From NCBI GenBank assembly GCA_903896775.1, contig CAITZE010000379.1:1-5324 (forward strand): DNA of 5,324 nucleotides. The letters are read 5' to 3'. A model generated the notes under the pieces. It had not been told where the DNA came from. It was given only the letters and a program-made list of their open reading frames with translations, and made no database searches. This DNA comes from an uncultured bacterium (lineage in GTDB: Bacteria > Pseudomonadota > Alphaproteobacteria > Rhodospirillales > Rhodospirillaceae). Positions 1 to 5,160 of the stretch are shown in pieces. The position numbers were made by a program, and so were the translations under genes. The stretch's first letter is position 1. Each line of letters starts with the position of its first letter.

Positions 1-209
1 CCAAGTCCTCGTCGCATCGTAAGCCAGCGCCCGGCATGATATTAGACCTTCTGAAAACGTGGCCGGTGGAGAGGGAGCACAGCTTCTTAATCGGTGACAA
101 GCTCATCGATCTTGAAGCCGCGGCTGCTGCTGGCGTGCAAGGGCATCTTTTTGAAGGTGGAGATCTCAAGGCCTTTACTGAGAATCTACTCCCGTGCGGT
201 GCATTTTAG
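1..209 (+). CDS. HAD-IIIA family phosphatase (HisB-N/GmhB type), C-terminal part only
   Basis: The reading frame enters from the left edge (first full codon at 3) and stops at TAG 207-209, giving the last 68 residues. Visible motifs are RKPAPGM near the start, the HAD motif that supplies a lysine/arginine-proline segment, and FLIGDKLIDLEAA, whose GDK..D is the acidic Mg2+-binding motif IV. AAGVQGHLF and GGDL follow. This order is typical of D-glycero-D-manno-heptose 1,7-bisphosphate 7-phosphatase (GmhB, which makes the ADP-heptose precursor of LPS) and of the histidinol-phosphatase half of HisB. GmhB-like is the better guess because the protein ends soon after GGDL with no second domain. The zinc-binding cysteines common before RKP are not seen in the visible residues, which read SSSH there. 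The catalytic DxD nucleophile lies outside the window. The gene converges on the small membrane protein gene with an 8-nt gap and no visible terminator. Family confidence is good; the exact substrate is inferred. Confidence 0.82.
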   Translation, partial: KSSSHRKPAPGMILDLLKTWPVEREHSFLIGDKLIDLEAAAAAGVQGHLFEGGDLKAFTENLLPCGAF

Positions 210-217
210 CGAATGGC

Positions 218-439
218 CTAAGTGCCCATTTTTCGACGCGGCAGCACTGGGTTTCCAGTCACCAAAGCGATGATGTGAGCCAATGTCGTCAGCAATAAAA
301 TGATCGCGGTCAACATAACGAGCCGATAGGGAAAGAGCCGTGGCTTGGCCGGATTTGGGGGCTGACGGTCCCGCCAGAGACACAGGCCGAACACAGCCAA
401 TTCGCACGCGAATAAAATTAGTGTCGTAGTCAAATCCAT
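218..439 (-). CDS. Small two-helix membrane protein, conserved hypothetical
   Basis: The protein has 73 residues. A hydrophobic helix spans about residues 3-22 (LTTTLILFACELAVFGLCLW). A basic, proline-rich loop follows (RDRQPPNPAKPRLFPYR), then a second helix at about 40-61 (LVMLTAIILLLTTLAHIIALV) and a short basic tail (PRRKMGT). This predicts an inner-membrane hairpin. The pattern W-R-x-R-x-P..P-x-L-(F/I)-P-Y followed by LAHIIALVTG resembles small uncharacterised membrane proteins I associate with alphaproteobacteria, but no function is known to me. The start at 437-439 has GGAG 8 nt upstream on the minus strand. The gene lies 87 nt downstream of the GDT1-type transporter gene on the same strand, so co-transcription is possible. 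It ends 8 nt from the stop of the converging phosphatase gene. A longer overlapping minus-strand frame (186-503) has an unconvincing hydrophilic composition and was not chosen. Confidence 0.7.
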   Translation of the reverse strand: MDLTTTLILFACELAVFGLCLWRDRQPPNPAKPRLFPYRLVMLTAIILLLTTLAHIIALVTGNPVLPRRKMGT

Positions 440-526
440 CGCAGCGGCTCCAGCGCAAAGAAATCGGGAAGTTAAGGCTCGTATAAGGGGTGGACGTGGG
501 CACGGGATAGACCGCTGCTGATCAAT

Positions 527-1117
527 TTAGGGCTTCAACAAGTTGTCGAGTGAATCCGCCATCAGGGTCACAATCCCCATGACGACAAAAATGGTCGCGG
601 CGACATAGCGCACCCATGGGCCATGTAGCTTTTCGGTCGCTAGGCGCCCCAAATAAACCGCTGGCACGTCGGCCAGCAGCATACCCGTCGTCGTGCCGGC
701 TACGACAGCTACAAGGGAGTCAAACCGGGCAGCCAGGGCGGCTGTGGCGATTTGCGTCTTGTCGCCGATTTCAGCGATAAAAAAGCTTACGGTGGTGATC
801 CACAAGATGTCCACGGTGGTCGTGGCATCTTTGACACCGGTTTCTTCCCCGAGAGAGTCCGGAACAAGTGCCCACGCGCCCATAGCGATAAATAAAAGAC
901 CCAATCCCCAACGCAAGATTGTTGGGTCTACATGCGTGGCCACCCAACTGCCGACTAAGCCGGCGACGGCATGGTTGAGGATCGTTGCGAGAAGAATGCC
1001 GGCGATAATCGGGCCTGGACGTTTGAAACGTGCGGCAAGAAGCAAAGCGAGCAGTTGCGTTTTGTCCCCGATCTCCGAGACCGCAACAACGCCCAGTGAA
1101 ATCAGGAAAGCTTCCAT
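527..1117 (-). CDS. TMEM165/GDT1 (UPF0016) family cation transporter, probable Mn2+ exporter
   Basis: The protein has 196 residues. It is built as two homologous hydrophobic halves, each opening with the family signature E-x-G-D-K-T: SEIGDKTQ at about residues 14-21 and AEIGDKTQ at about 115-122. Each signature sits in a membrane helix and is followed by ALLLAARF or ATAALAARF. A polar loop at about 86-102 (PDSLGEETG) separates the halves, and about six membrane segments are expected. In this family the two acidic signatures form the cation site. Characterised members move Mn2+ (some Ca2+) by cation/proton exchange, and bacterial members such as MneA/MntX export Mn2+. The start at 1115-1117 (MEAFLISLG) is preferred over an upstream ATG at 1178-1180. 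It has GGAGAGG about 9 nt upstream, and the 21 extra residues are hydrophilic and run through the structured leader. Length is normal and both motifs are intact. Mn2+ as substrate is inferred from the family. Confidence 0.92.
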   Translation of the reverse strand: MEAFLISLGVVAVSEIGDKTQLLALLLAARFKRPGPIIAGILLATILNHAVAGLVGSWVATHVDPTILRWGLGLLFIAMGAWALVPDSLGEETGVKDATTTVDILWITTVSFFIAEIGDKTQIATAALAARFDSLVAVVAGTTTGMLLADVPAVYLGRLATEKLHGPWVRYVAATIFVVMGIVTLMADSLDNLLKP

Positions 1118-1200
1118 GCGGCGCAACCTCTCCGAGGTCCAGTGATAGCCCCGAGGCCTATAGGGTGATGCCGTTGGCAAGGCAAGAGCGCAGTTGCCTT
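1118..1200 (-). promoter_or_regulatory. Structured 5' leader of the GDT1 transporter gene, with ribosome-binding site in a hairpin
   Basis: On the minus strand four short stems can be drawn in order. (a) AAGGCAA/TTGCCTT, 7 bp with an 8-nt loop, at 1200-1179. (b) TGCC-AAC-GGCA at 1179-1169. (c) ATAG(G)CC-TCGG-GGCTAT, 6 bp with one bulged G, at 1161-1145. (d) ACCTC-GGA-GAGGT, 5 bp, at 1138-1126. Stem (d) contains the Shine-Dalgarno sequence GGAGAGG, so folding would hide it. Genes for Mn2+ exporters are often controlled by the yybP-ykoY Mn2+ riboswitch, but I cannot find its conserved GGGGAGUA loop here. This is therefore a candidate leader control of unknown type. The stems are seen directly; regulation is inferred. 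Confidence 0.4.
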
Positions 1201-1231
1201 TCCGCTGATTTGCGCGCGATATGTAATATGC

Positions 1232-1245
1232 TATGAAAAATCATA
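1232..1245. promoter_or_regulatory. Short dyad, possible operator
   Basis: TATGA-AAAA-TCATA is a perfect 5-bp inverted repeat in an AT-rich patch. It lies about 115 bp upstream of the GDT1 transporter start and about 50 bp upstream of the left tRNA fragment. The position would suit a regulator of the transporter promoter, but it does not match a MntR or Mur box that I know. No convincing -35/-10 pair was found around it. It may be chance in AT-rich DNA. Confidence 0.2.
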
Positions 1246-1281
1246 CAAAGCGCTGGTTCTAAGAGCGATCCAGCGAGCGGT

Positions 1282-1343
1282 GGGCATGTTTCGCGGGTGT
1301 AGTTCAATGGCAGAACGAAAGCTTCCCAAGCTTTAGGCGAGGG
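1282..1343 (+). repeat. Left copy of 62-bp direct repeat, putative att site (attL)
   Basis: It matches 2401-2462 at a constant offset of 1119 bp, with differences only at 1286 (A for G) and 1311 (C for T). Identity is lost at 1344 on one side and at 1281 on the other. It holds 11 nt of tRNA 5' flank plus tRNA nucleotides 1-51. The anticodon arm within it (1318-1334, AAAGCTT-CCC-AAGCTTT) is a perfect dyad of the sort tyrosine integrases commonly use as a core crossover site. Confidence 0.7.
1293..1343 (+). pseudogene. Truncated tRNA-Gly(CCC) fragment, 5' 51 nt
   Basis: The fragment carries the 5' acceptor strand GCGGGTG, the D arm (GTTC/GAAC), the whole anticodon arm with CCC, the variable loop AGGC and the 5' strand of the T stem (GAGGG). 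It then runs into unrelated sequence: no TTCGA T loop, no CCCTC partner strand and no 3' acceptor strand follow. It cannot fold into a tRNA. It differs from the intact copy by one base, C for T in the D loop at 1311. Most simply it is the chromosomal 5' part left behind by element integration; a broken tandem tRNA duplication is the alternative. Confidence 0.8.
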
Positions 1344-1765
1344 GAAGTCCTTTGTTCAGAAATCCACTGAATCCAGGCCTTACCGAACCGAATTATACAC
1401 AAAATCTAATCCCTGTGCAGCACGTAGTTACTGACGTTGTGACGCCACTGTGGCGAGACATTTTACTCTTCACAAGGTGAAGCCGAATAACTCGAGTACG
1501 CCGATCTACATCCGGCTCCGAGATGGCTTCTAATCCCTACCAATTTCCCCAGAAGAATTGCTGTCTAGAAGCTCGACTAATTAGTGTCTTTAGACCACCC
1601 TAAAATCGGTAATCAAGCGCCCTCGATTCACATCTAAAGGTAAAACCGCAAATCGACAGTTGAAGCCACAGTTCGCACTGGAAGAGCTCCTAATGACTCT
1701 CTAGGGGGCGCTTCAGGGCGGGTTTGAATTTGTCAGTATTCCCTGGAATGAAACGGCCACTGCCC
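1344..1765. other. Non-coding stretch inside the element
   Basis: Both strands were read and no open frame with protein-like composition was found; stop codons are frequent. Reading the minus strand downstream of the integrase stop gave no R...HxxR...Y pieces of the missing catalytic domain. A TATAAT hexamer occurs on the minus strand (1392-1397), but without a fitting -35. This is probably decayed element DNA. Confidence 0.5.
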
Positions 1766-2308
1766 CTACCTAAAACACGATATATGGCCTCGATATATTT
1801 TAGCGACTTTTGAAACCGGAAACATTGGAGGGAATATTGGAGGCTTCTTTAAGTGCGCCAGTGGATTGGAATTTAAAGGGACGCCCCATTCGTTGATCGC
1901 AACGGAGAACACTTGGCATAGCGCGTTGAGGTCATGTCGAACCGCTTGAGTGCCGACTTCGGAAAGCCGTTGGTCTCGGAAGCGAGCAAGCTCGTCGGTG
2001 GTAATATTTGTGATGCAAGACTTGGCGAAGCTCAATTTAGCCAACTTGCGTAGTCGATTCGTTTCTTGCACACGGCTTTTCTTCTTAGGCGTGACCGAGT
2101 CGATGTACCGCTCAATTAGCTCGGAAAGGGTTGTCGAGGTAGTTGCTCCGAAATTTGGACTAATCAGTCCGCGCTCAATTTCAGATTCTATCCTTCTAGC
2201 CCAAGCTAACGCATTCGACCTTAAGGTGAATGTCTCTGTGATGGACCGATGACCTAATTTCCGAATCTGTACTTGCCATTTGTCGCCACGTTTACGTATC
2301 GATGCCAT
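1766..2308 (-). pseudogene. Tyrosine recombinase/phage integrase, N-terminal half only
   Basis: The frame encodes 180 residues. It begins MASIRKRGDKWQVQIRKLG, typical of the arm-type DNA-binding domain of tRNA-targeting integrases (about residues 1-50). A helical SAM-like core-binding domain follows at about 60-155, including TLSELIERYID, ITTDELARFRDQRL, VRHDLNALCQVFSVAINEWG and NPLAHLKKP. Full-length members run to about 330-400 residues, with a C-terminal catalytic domain carrying the R...H-x-x-R...H/W...Y residues. Here family-like sequence stops at about residue 156 and 24 unrelated residues lead to a stop, so the enzyme cannot be catalytic. A direct repeat (CCTCCAAT twice, 12 nt apart) sits exactly at that point. 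The start at 2306-2308 has GGAAGG 9 nt upstream; an ATG 12 codons earlier is possible but less likely. The gene starts about 103 bp from the intact tRNA and reads away from it. Confidence 0.82.
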
Positions 2309-2400
2309 ATCTAAAAGCCTTCCACTGTGCCAATACTGTGGCAAGGCCCGAATCCGCTGTTGTCCGCCGATACCAAAATGGCTAGTTTCTGGTTGCTAAC

Positions 2401-2462
2401 GGGCGTGTTTCGCGGGTGTAGTTCAATGGTAGAACGAAAGCTTCCCAAGCTTTAGGCGAGGG
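2401..2462 (+). repeat. Right copy of 62-bp direct repeat, putative att site (attR)
   Basis: This is the partner of 1282-1343 with 60 of 62 bases identical. It covers 11 nt of 5' flank and nucleotides 1-51 of the intact tRNA-Gly. Identity ends at 2462, at the start of the T loop. The remaining 3' part of the tRNA (2463-2485) exists only here, so it is taken as the original chromosomal 3' part, joined to a 5' part brought by the element. Confidence 0.7.
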
Positions 2463-2485
2463 TTCGATTCCCTCTACCCGCTCCA
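2412..2485 (+). tRNA. tRNA-Gly (anticodon CCC)
   Basis: This is a complete 74-nt cloverleaf with encoded CCA. The acceptor stem GCGGGTG pairs with TACCCGC (one G-T pair) and the discriminator is T. The D stem is GTTC/GAAC with loop AATGGTA. The anticodon stem AAAGC/GCTTT has loop TTCCCAA, giving anticodon CCC, which reads GGG codons. The variable loop is AGGC. The T stem GAGGG/CCCTC has loop TTCGATT. All stems pair, so it should be functional. Its first 51 nt and 11 nt of upstream DNA are duplicated at 1282-1343, so its promoter region may come from the integrated element. No clear -35/-10 was recognised upstream. Confidence 0.95.
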
Positions 2486-2539
2486 CGCCCAGCCCCGAAT
2501 GGACGAATAAATTTGTAAAGCTGGCGCCGGTCGAGCCCC

Positions 2540-3589
2540 ATGGGCAAGACGAGCGATTGCAGAAACTTCGAGGCCATGACCAGCGACTCTTCTCAGACAG
2601 ATGCACCAGCGCCCGCCGCGGGGCCGCGTAATACGCATTTCGATTTTCAGGCACGAGTCTTCCAGGCTCCCGGCGCACATTTCGAGCTTAAAGGTCACCC
2701 CAAGAAGCCGATGTTCGCCGTCGATATGGGCGCAGGTCAGGGATACATTTCGCTTCAACATTTGCGGTCGACGTTTTTCATCGAACCCGGCAGCCACGAT
2801 GATCGGCTGATCGATCGCGCCGAAGCCGGTTTGCACTATGTGCCCGACATTCGGCCTGGCGACGAAATTCCCAATGAGATTCTCAACGGCACGGCGTCAT
2901 GGACTGTTGCGCGCAAGCACAAGCAAATTGCGCGCGACCGGCTTCAAGTTCAGTTGTTATCGTGGATGTCGGGCAAACCGATTGTTTACGCGAGCCAGGA
3001 CGATCTGAAAAAGATCATGTCCGATGACTCTAATAAGCGGGCGCTGAAAGATGCTTTCACCAAAGCCGCGATAGCGCTGGGTATTGATCCGACACAATCC
3101 GAAAAGGTCTTGGATCGTATTGAAACAATGGCGCGCGAGATTTGTTATATCGAAGCGCTGCGCGACCGTGCTCGCGAGTTGCTGAAGATTCGGGCCAATG
3201 TCGAAGTTCTTATTAAGGTGTATTCGGCCGATCAGCGCGTGGCTGCGGATCTTGGTCGCATAAAGCTGCTGATGGTTAAAGCCGTCGCTGAAACCGACAC
3301 GATCTTTAATAATATCGATGCAGAAACCGCCGATGTGCTGAGCGCGCTTATGGCGATCGAAGATATCATTAAGGCCGTGCGTCGGGCCCGCGACGACCTG
3401 CATTTCATTATGATGGAATGGGACCCAGTGCTGGCCAAATGGCAGAACTTGGCAATGGTGCGGAGCCAGGAAGTCGATAAGGCTATGACGGTGACCTATC
3501 AGTTTCTCGCCAAGCGTTTCGCCACCGGCAAAAGCATCATGAAAAGTCGGGCCAATGCTGAATCGGCCTCACCGGCAAAAAAAGCCTGA
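2540..3589 (+). CDS. Uncharacterised helical protein, conserved-looking hypothetical
   Basis: The protein has 349 residues and I do not recognise its family. It has no signal peptide or membrane segment and is probably cytoplasmic. Residues 13-30 are a low-complexity Ser/Asp/Pro/Ala leader. About 33-150 look like a compact mixed domain, with motifs MFAVDMGAGQGYISLQHLRS, FFIEPGSHD, PDIRPGDEIPNEILNGTASW and QVQLLSWMSG. About 155-215 are helical (DDLKKIM, MAREICYIEALRDRARELLK). About 216-325 are a long helical, possibly coiled-coil stretch ending in RARDDLHFIMMEWDPVLAKW. The tail is basic and Ala/Ser/Lys-rich (PAKKA). Several motifs are crisp enough to suggest a conserved family. The start is uncertain: ATG at 2576 (MTSDSSQ) would drop 12 residues, and neither site has a good ribosome-binding site. 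The gene follows the tRNA by 54 nt on the same strand and ends 2 nt from the converging response regulator. Function is unknown; a role tied to that regulator is only a guess. Confidence 0.85.
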   Translation: MGKTSDCRNFEAMTSDSSQTDAPAPAAGPRNTHFDFQARVFQAPGAHFELKGHPKKPMFAVDMGAGQGYISLQHLRSTFFIEPGSHDDRLIDRAEAGLHYVPDIRPGDEIPNEILNGTASWTVARKHKQIARDRLQVQLLSWMSGKPIVYASQDDLKKIMSDDSNKRALKDAFTKAAIALGIDPTQSEKVLDRIETMAREICYIEALRDRARELLKIRANVEVLIKVYSADQRVAADLGRIKLLMVKAVAETDTIFNNIDAETADVLSALMAIEDIIKAVRRARDDLHFIMMEWDPVLAKWQNLAMVRSQEVDKAMTVTYQFLAKRFATGKSIMKSRANAESASPAKKA

Positions 3590-3591
3590 AG

Positions 3592-3972
3592 TTAAACGCT
3601 GAATGCGGTGATCGCTGCACGCAAAGCGTTCACGTCGAAGGGCTTCGCCAGCACCATCGATGCGCCGGCCGCTGCAGCGGTATCGCGCACAATCTCGGCA
3701 TTGGCGCTAACCAGGATAAAGGGCAAGTCTCGGAAGCGGGCGTCAGCGCGAACGGCGTGCAACAATGCCAACCCGTCCATAGGCTCCATATTCCAATCCG
3801 AAATAATCAACGCCGTGTCGGTGTTCGCTTCTAAAGCCGCGAAAGCCTGGGCTCCGTCATGCGCCTCGATAATATCGCTAAAACCCAACTGCGTGAGTGC
3901 GCGCCTTAGCCCTGTCAACATCATCGCGACGTCGTCTACGATGATAATCTTAGCGGCACTAGACAAGGACAT
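3592..3972 (-). CDS. Single-domain CheY-like response regulator
   Basis: The 126-residue protein consists of just one receiver domain. All the key residues are present: acidic pair D13 D14 (IIIVDDVA), phospho-acceptor D59 (LIISDWNMEPMDGLALL), switch Ser S89 (FILVSA), and K110 with the following P111 (VLAKPFD). No output domain or DNA-binding region follows, so it should act by protein contact, as CheY or a phosphorelay carrier does. The SDWNMEPMDG motif is close to that of chemotaxis-type CheY, but no chemotaxis genes are in the window to support that role. The frame stays open much further upstream, but the ATG at 3970-3972 is chosen. It has GGAGAG 4 nt upstream, in the 14-nt gap after the argE stop, and the upstream extension would overlap argE with non-protein-like residues. 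The gene is probably co-transcribed with argE. It lies tail-to-tail with the unknown gene, 2 nt apart. Confidence 0.93.
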   Translation of the reverse strand: MSLSSAAKIIIVDDVAMMLTGLRRALTQLGFSDIIEAHDGAQAFAALEANTDTALIISDWNMEPMDGLALLHAVRADARFRDLPFILVSANAEIVRDTAAAAGASMVLAKPFDVNALRAAITAFSV

Positions 3973-3986
3973 GCCGCTCTCCGATA

Positions 3987-5156
3987 TCAGCGTGACAGAT
4001 GTTTTACGAGATCGTGCAGGAAACGCGTTCCGGCGTCGACCTGTGCAACCGAAATGAATTCGTTGGGTTGGTGCGCTTGGGTAATCGAGCCGGGCCCGCA
4101 AATTACGACCGACAGGCCGCTTTGTTGAAACTGTCCCGCTTCGGCGGCAAAGGCCACCGCGCGAGTCACATTGTCGCCCGTCAGCATGCGGCACAGCCGC
4201 TCGGCTTCGGAATCCGTTTCTTGTTTCAAAGGCGGCGTGGGCTCGCGGGCAAAAATTTCGATGTCGCAGGTCGGCGAAATCGCGCGCATGCGGGGCAGCA
4301 CAACATCGCGGCAATAGGCCCTGAAGCGTTCGAGATAACGCTCCGGATTATCTTCGGGCAGGACGCGGATATCCCAATGGAATGTGCAGTGGCGGGCCAT
4401 GATATTCAGCGCGGTGCCGCCTTTTATGACATTAACAGTTATGGTGCTGTGCGGCGGCTCGAACAGGCCATTATGCGGGCCTTTCTCAGCAGCTTCCGCT
4501 GAAAGGGATTGCAGGAACTGGATGAGGTCTGCGGCCACCATCACCGCGCTGACGCCACGGTGCGTCTGCGACGAGTGAGATTCGTGACCAGTCACGGTCG
4601 TGCGCATTCCGGTGATCCCTTTATGCGCACTCACGACTTTCATGTCGGTCGGCTCGCCGACAATGACGGCGCGCGGCTTCGGCAGTTCGCGGTTGAGCAA
4701 GCGGATCAGAGACGGTGCGCCCAGGCAGCCGACTTCTTCGTCGTAGGAAAAAGCGAGATGCAGCGGCGTCTTCAGGGGAGCAGCAGTTAAAGTGTCGAGC
4801 GCGCCAAGAATAATAGCGAGAAAGCTCTTCATGTCGGCGGTGCCGCGTCCGTACAGCAGCCCGCCCTTTTCCACAACATCGAAGGGATTGGTATGCCATT
4901 CCTGGTCGTCAACCGGCACGACGTCGGTATGGCCGGACAGCACCACGCCGCCTTCGACGCGAGGGCCAATCGTCGCAAGCAGGTTTGCTTTGGTACGGTC
5001 GTCGTTATGAACCAGCCGGCTTTCGATGCCGTGTTGCTTCAACAGTCCGATGACAAAATCGATGAAGGCGAGATTGGAATTGCGCGAAACGGTATCGAAA
5101 CTCACCAGCTTCTCGAGCATGGAGATCGACTTGGCGGTATCGGACGATACGTTCAT
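3987..5156 (-). CDS. argE: Acetylornithine deacetylase (M20 metallopeptidase family)
   Basis: The 389-residue cytoplasmic enzyme removes the acetyl group from N2-acetylornithine to give ornithine in arginine synthesis. The M20 two-zinc site is complete: H76 and D78 (LSGHTDVVPVD), D108 (YGRGTADMK), base E140 and ligand E141 (FSYDEEVGCLGA), E168 (VGEPTDM) and H362 (GPGSITQAHQPNEF). The lid/dimerisation domain lies between, at about 180-290, with HESHSS and GGTALNIMA. The terminal GPGSI-x-QAHQPNEF pattern fits ArgE better than DapE or carboxypeptidase G2, and length is normal. Other M20 deacylases remain possible, since many alphaproteobacteria also use ArgJ for this step. The start at 5154-5156 (MNVSSDT) lies 4 nt after the cysS stop. 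The frame stays open for 45 codons upstream, but those overlap cysS and look spurious. The Shine-Dalgarno is weak (AGAG, 7 nt upstream), which suggests translational coupling to cysS. Confidence 0.9.
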   Translation of the reverse strand: MNVSSDTAKSISMLEKLVSFDTVSRNSNLAFIDFVIGLLKQHGIESRLVHNDDRTKANLLATIGPRVEGGVVLSGHTDVVPVDDQEWHTNPFDVVEKGGLLYGRGTADMKSFLAIILGALDTLTAAPLKTPLHLAFSYDEEVGCLGAPSLIRLLNRELPKPRAVIVGEPTDMKVVSAHKGITGMRTTVTGHESHSSQTHRGVSAVMVAADLIQFLQSLSAEAAEKGPHNGLFEPPHSTITVNVIKGGTALNIMARHCTFHWDIRVLPEDNPERYLERFRAYCRDVVLPRMRAISPTCDIEIFAREPTPPLKQETDSEAERLCRMLTGDNVTRAVAFAAEAGQFQQSGLSVVICGPGSITQAHQPNEFISVAQVDAGTRFLHDLVKHLSR

Positions 5157-5160
5157 GATG

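Larger units (their letters stand above)
1282..2462. mobile_element. Degraded integrative element (tRNA-Gly genomic-island scar)
   Basis: Two copies of a 62-bp sequence (1282-1343 and 2401-2462, offset 1119 bp, two mismatches) bracket about 1.06 kb. Inside lie the 5' half of a tyrosine integrase gene, reading inward from the right end, and about 420 bp with no recognisable gene. The interior is AT-richer by hand count: 1381-1440 is about 42% GC against about 70% for 4141-4200. An integrase next to a tRNA, flanked by a repeat of part of that tRNA, is the standard signature of site-specific integration. No cargo genes remain and the integrase lacks its catalytic domain, so the element should be immobile. 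The intact tRNA is at the right end, so the element seems to have supplied the tRNA 5' part, which is uncommon. Confidence 0.7.

Noticed and set aside
186..503. 105-codon minus-strand frame overlapping the small membrane protein gene
   Set aside because: Its composition is hydrophilic and irregular, it overlaps both the phosphatase gene end and the better-supported membrane protein, and it has no recognisable motif.
693..1145. 150-codon plus-strand frame across the transporter gene
   Set aside because: It is antisense to a clear GDT1 family gene, and its Ala/Thr/Arg-rich composition is typical of a shadow frame.
1118..1200. Canonical yybP-ykoY manganese riboswitch
   Set aside because: The conserved GGGGAGUA loop and its partner loop are not visible, so only an unnamed structured leader is reported.
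1293..1360. A second functional tRNA-Gly made from the left fragment plus element sequence
   Set aside because: The sequence after 1343 provides no T loop, no CCCTC strand and no 3' acceptor strand.
1392..1397. TATAAT -10 hexamer on the minus strand
   Set aside because: No acceptable -35 lies 16-18 nt upstream and no gene starts downstream before the tRNA fragment.
1778..1798. CGATATAT occurring twice, 13 nt apart
   Set aside because: It is only 8 bp in AT-rich DNA near the integrase stop, with no further copies seen; chance is likely.
3973..4314. 114-codon N-terminal extension of the response regulator frame
   Set aside because: It overlaps argE in another frame, has Arg/Cys-rich non-domain sequence, and the internal ATG at 3970-3972 has a good ribosome-binding site.
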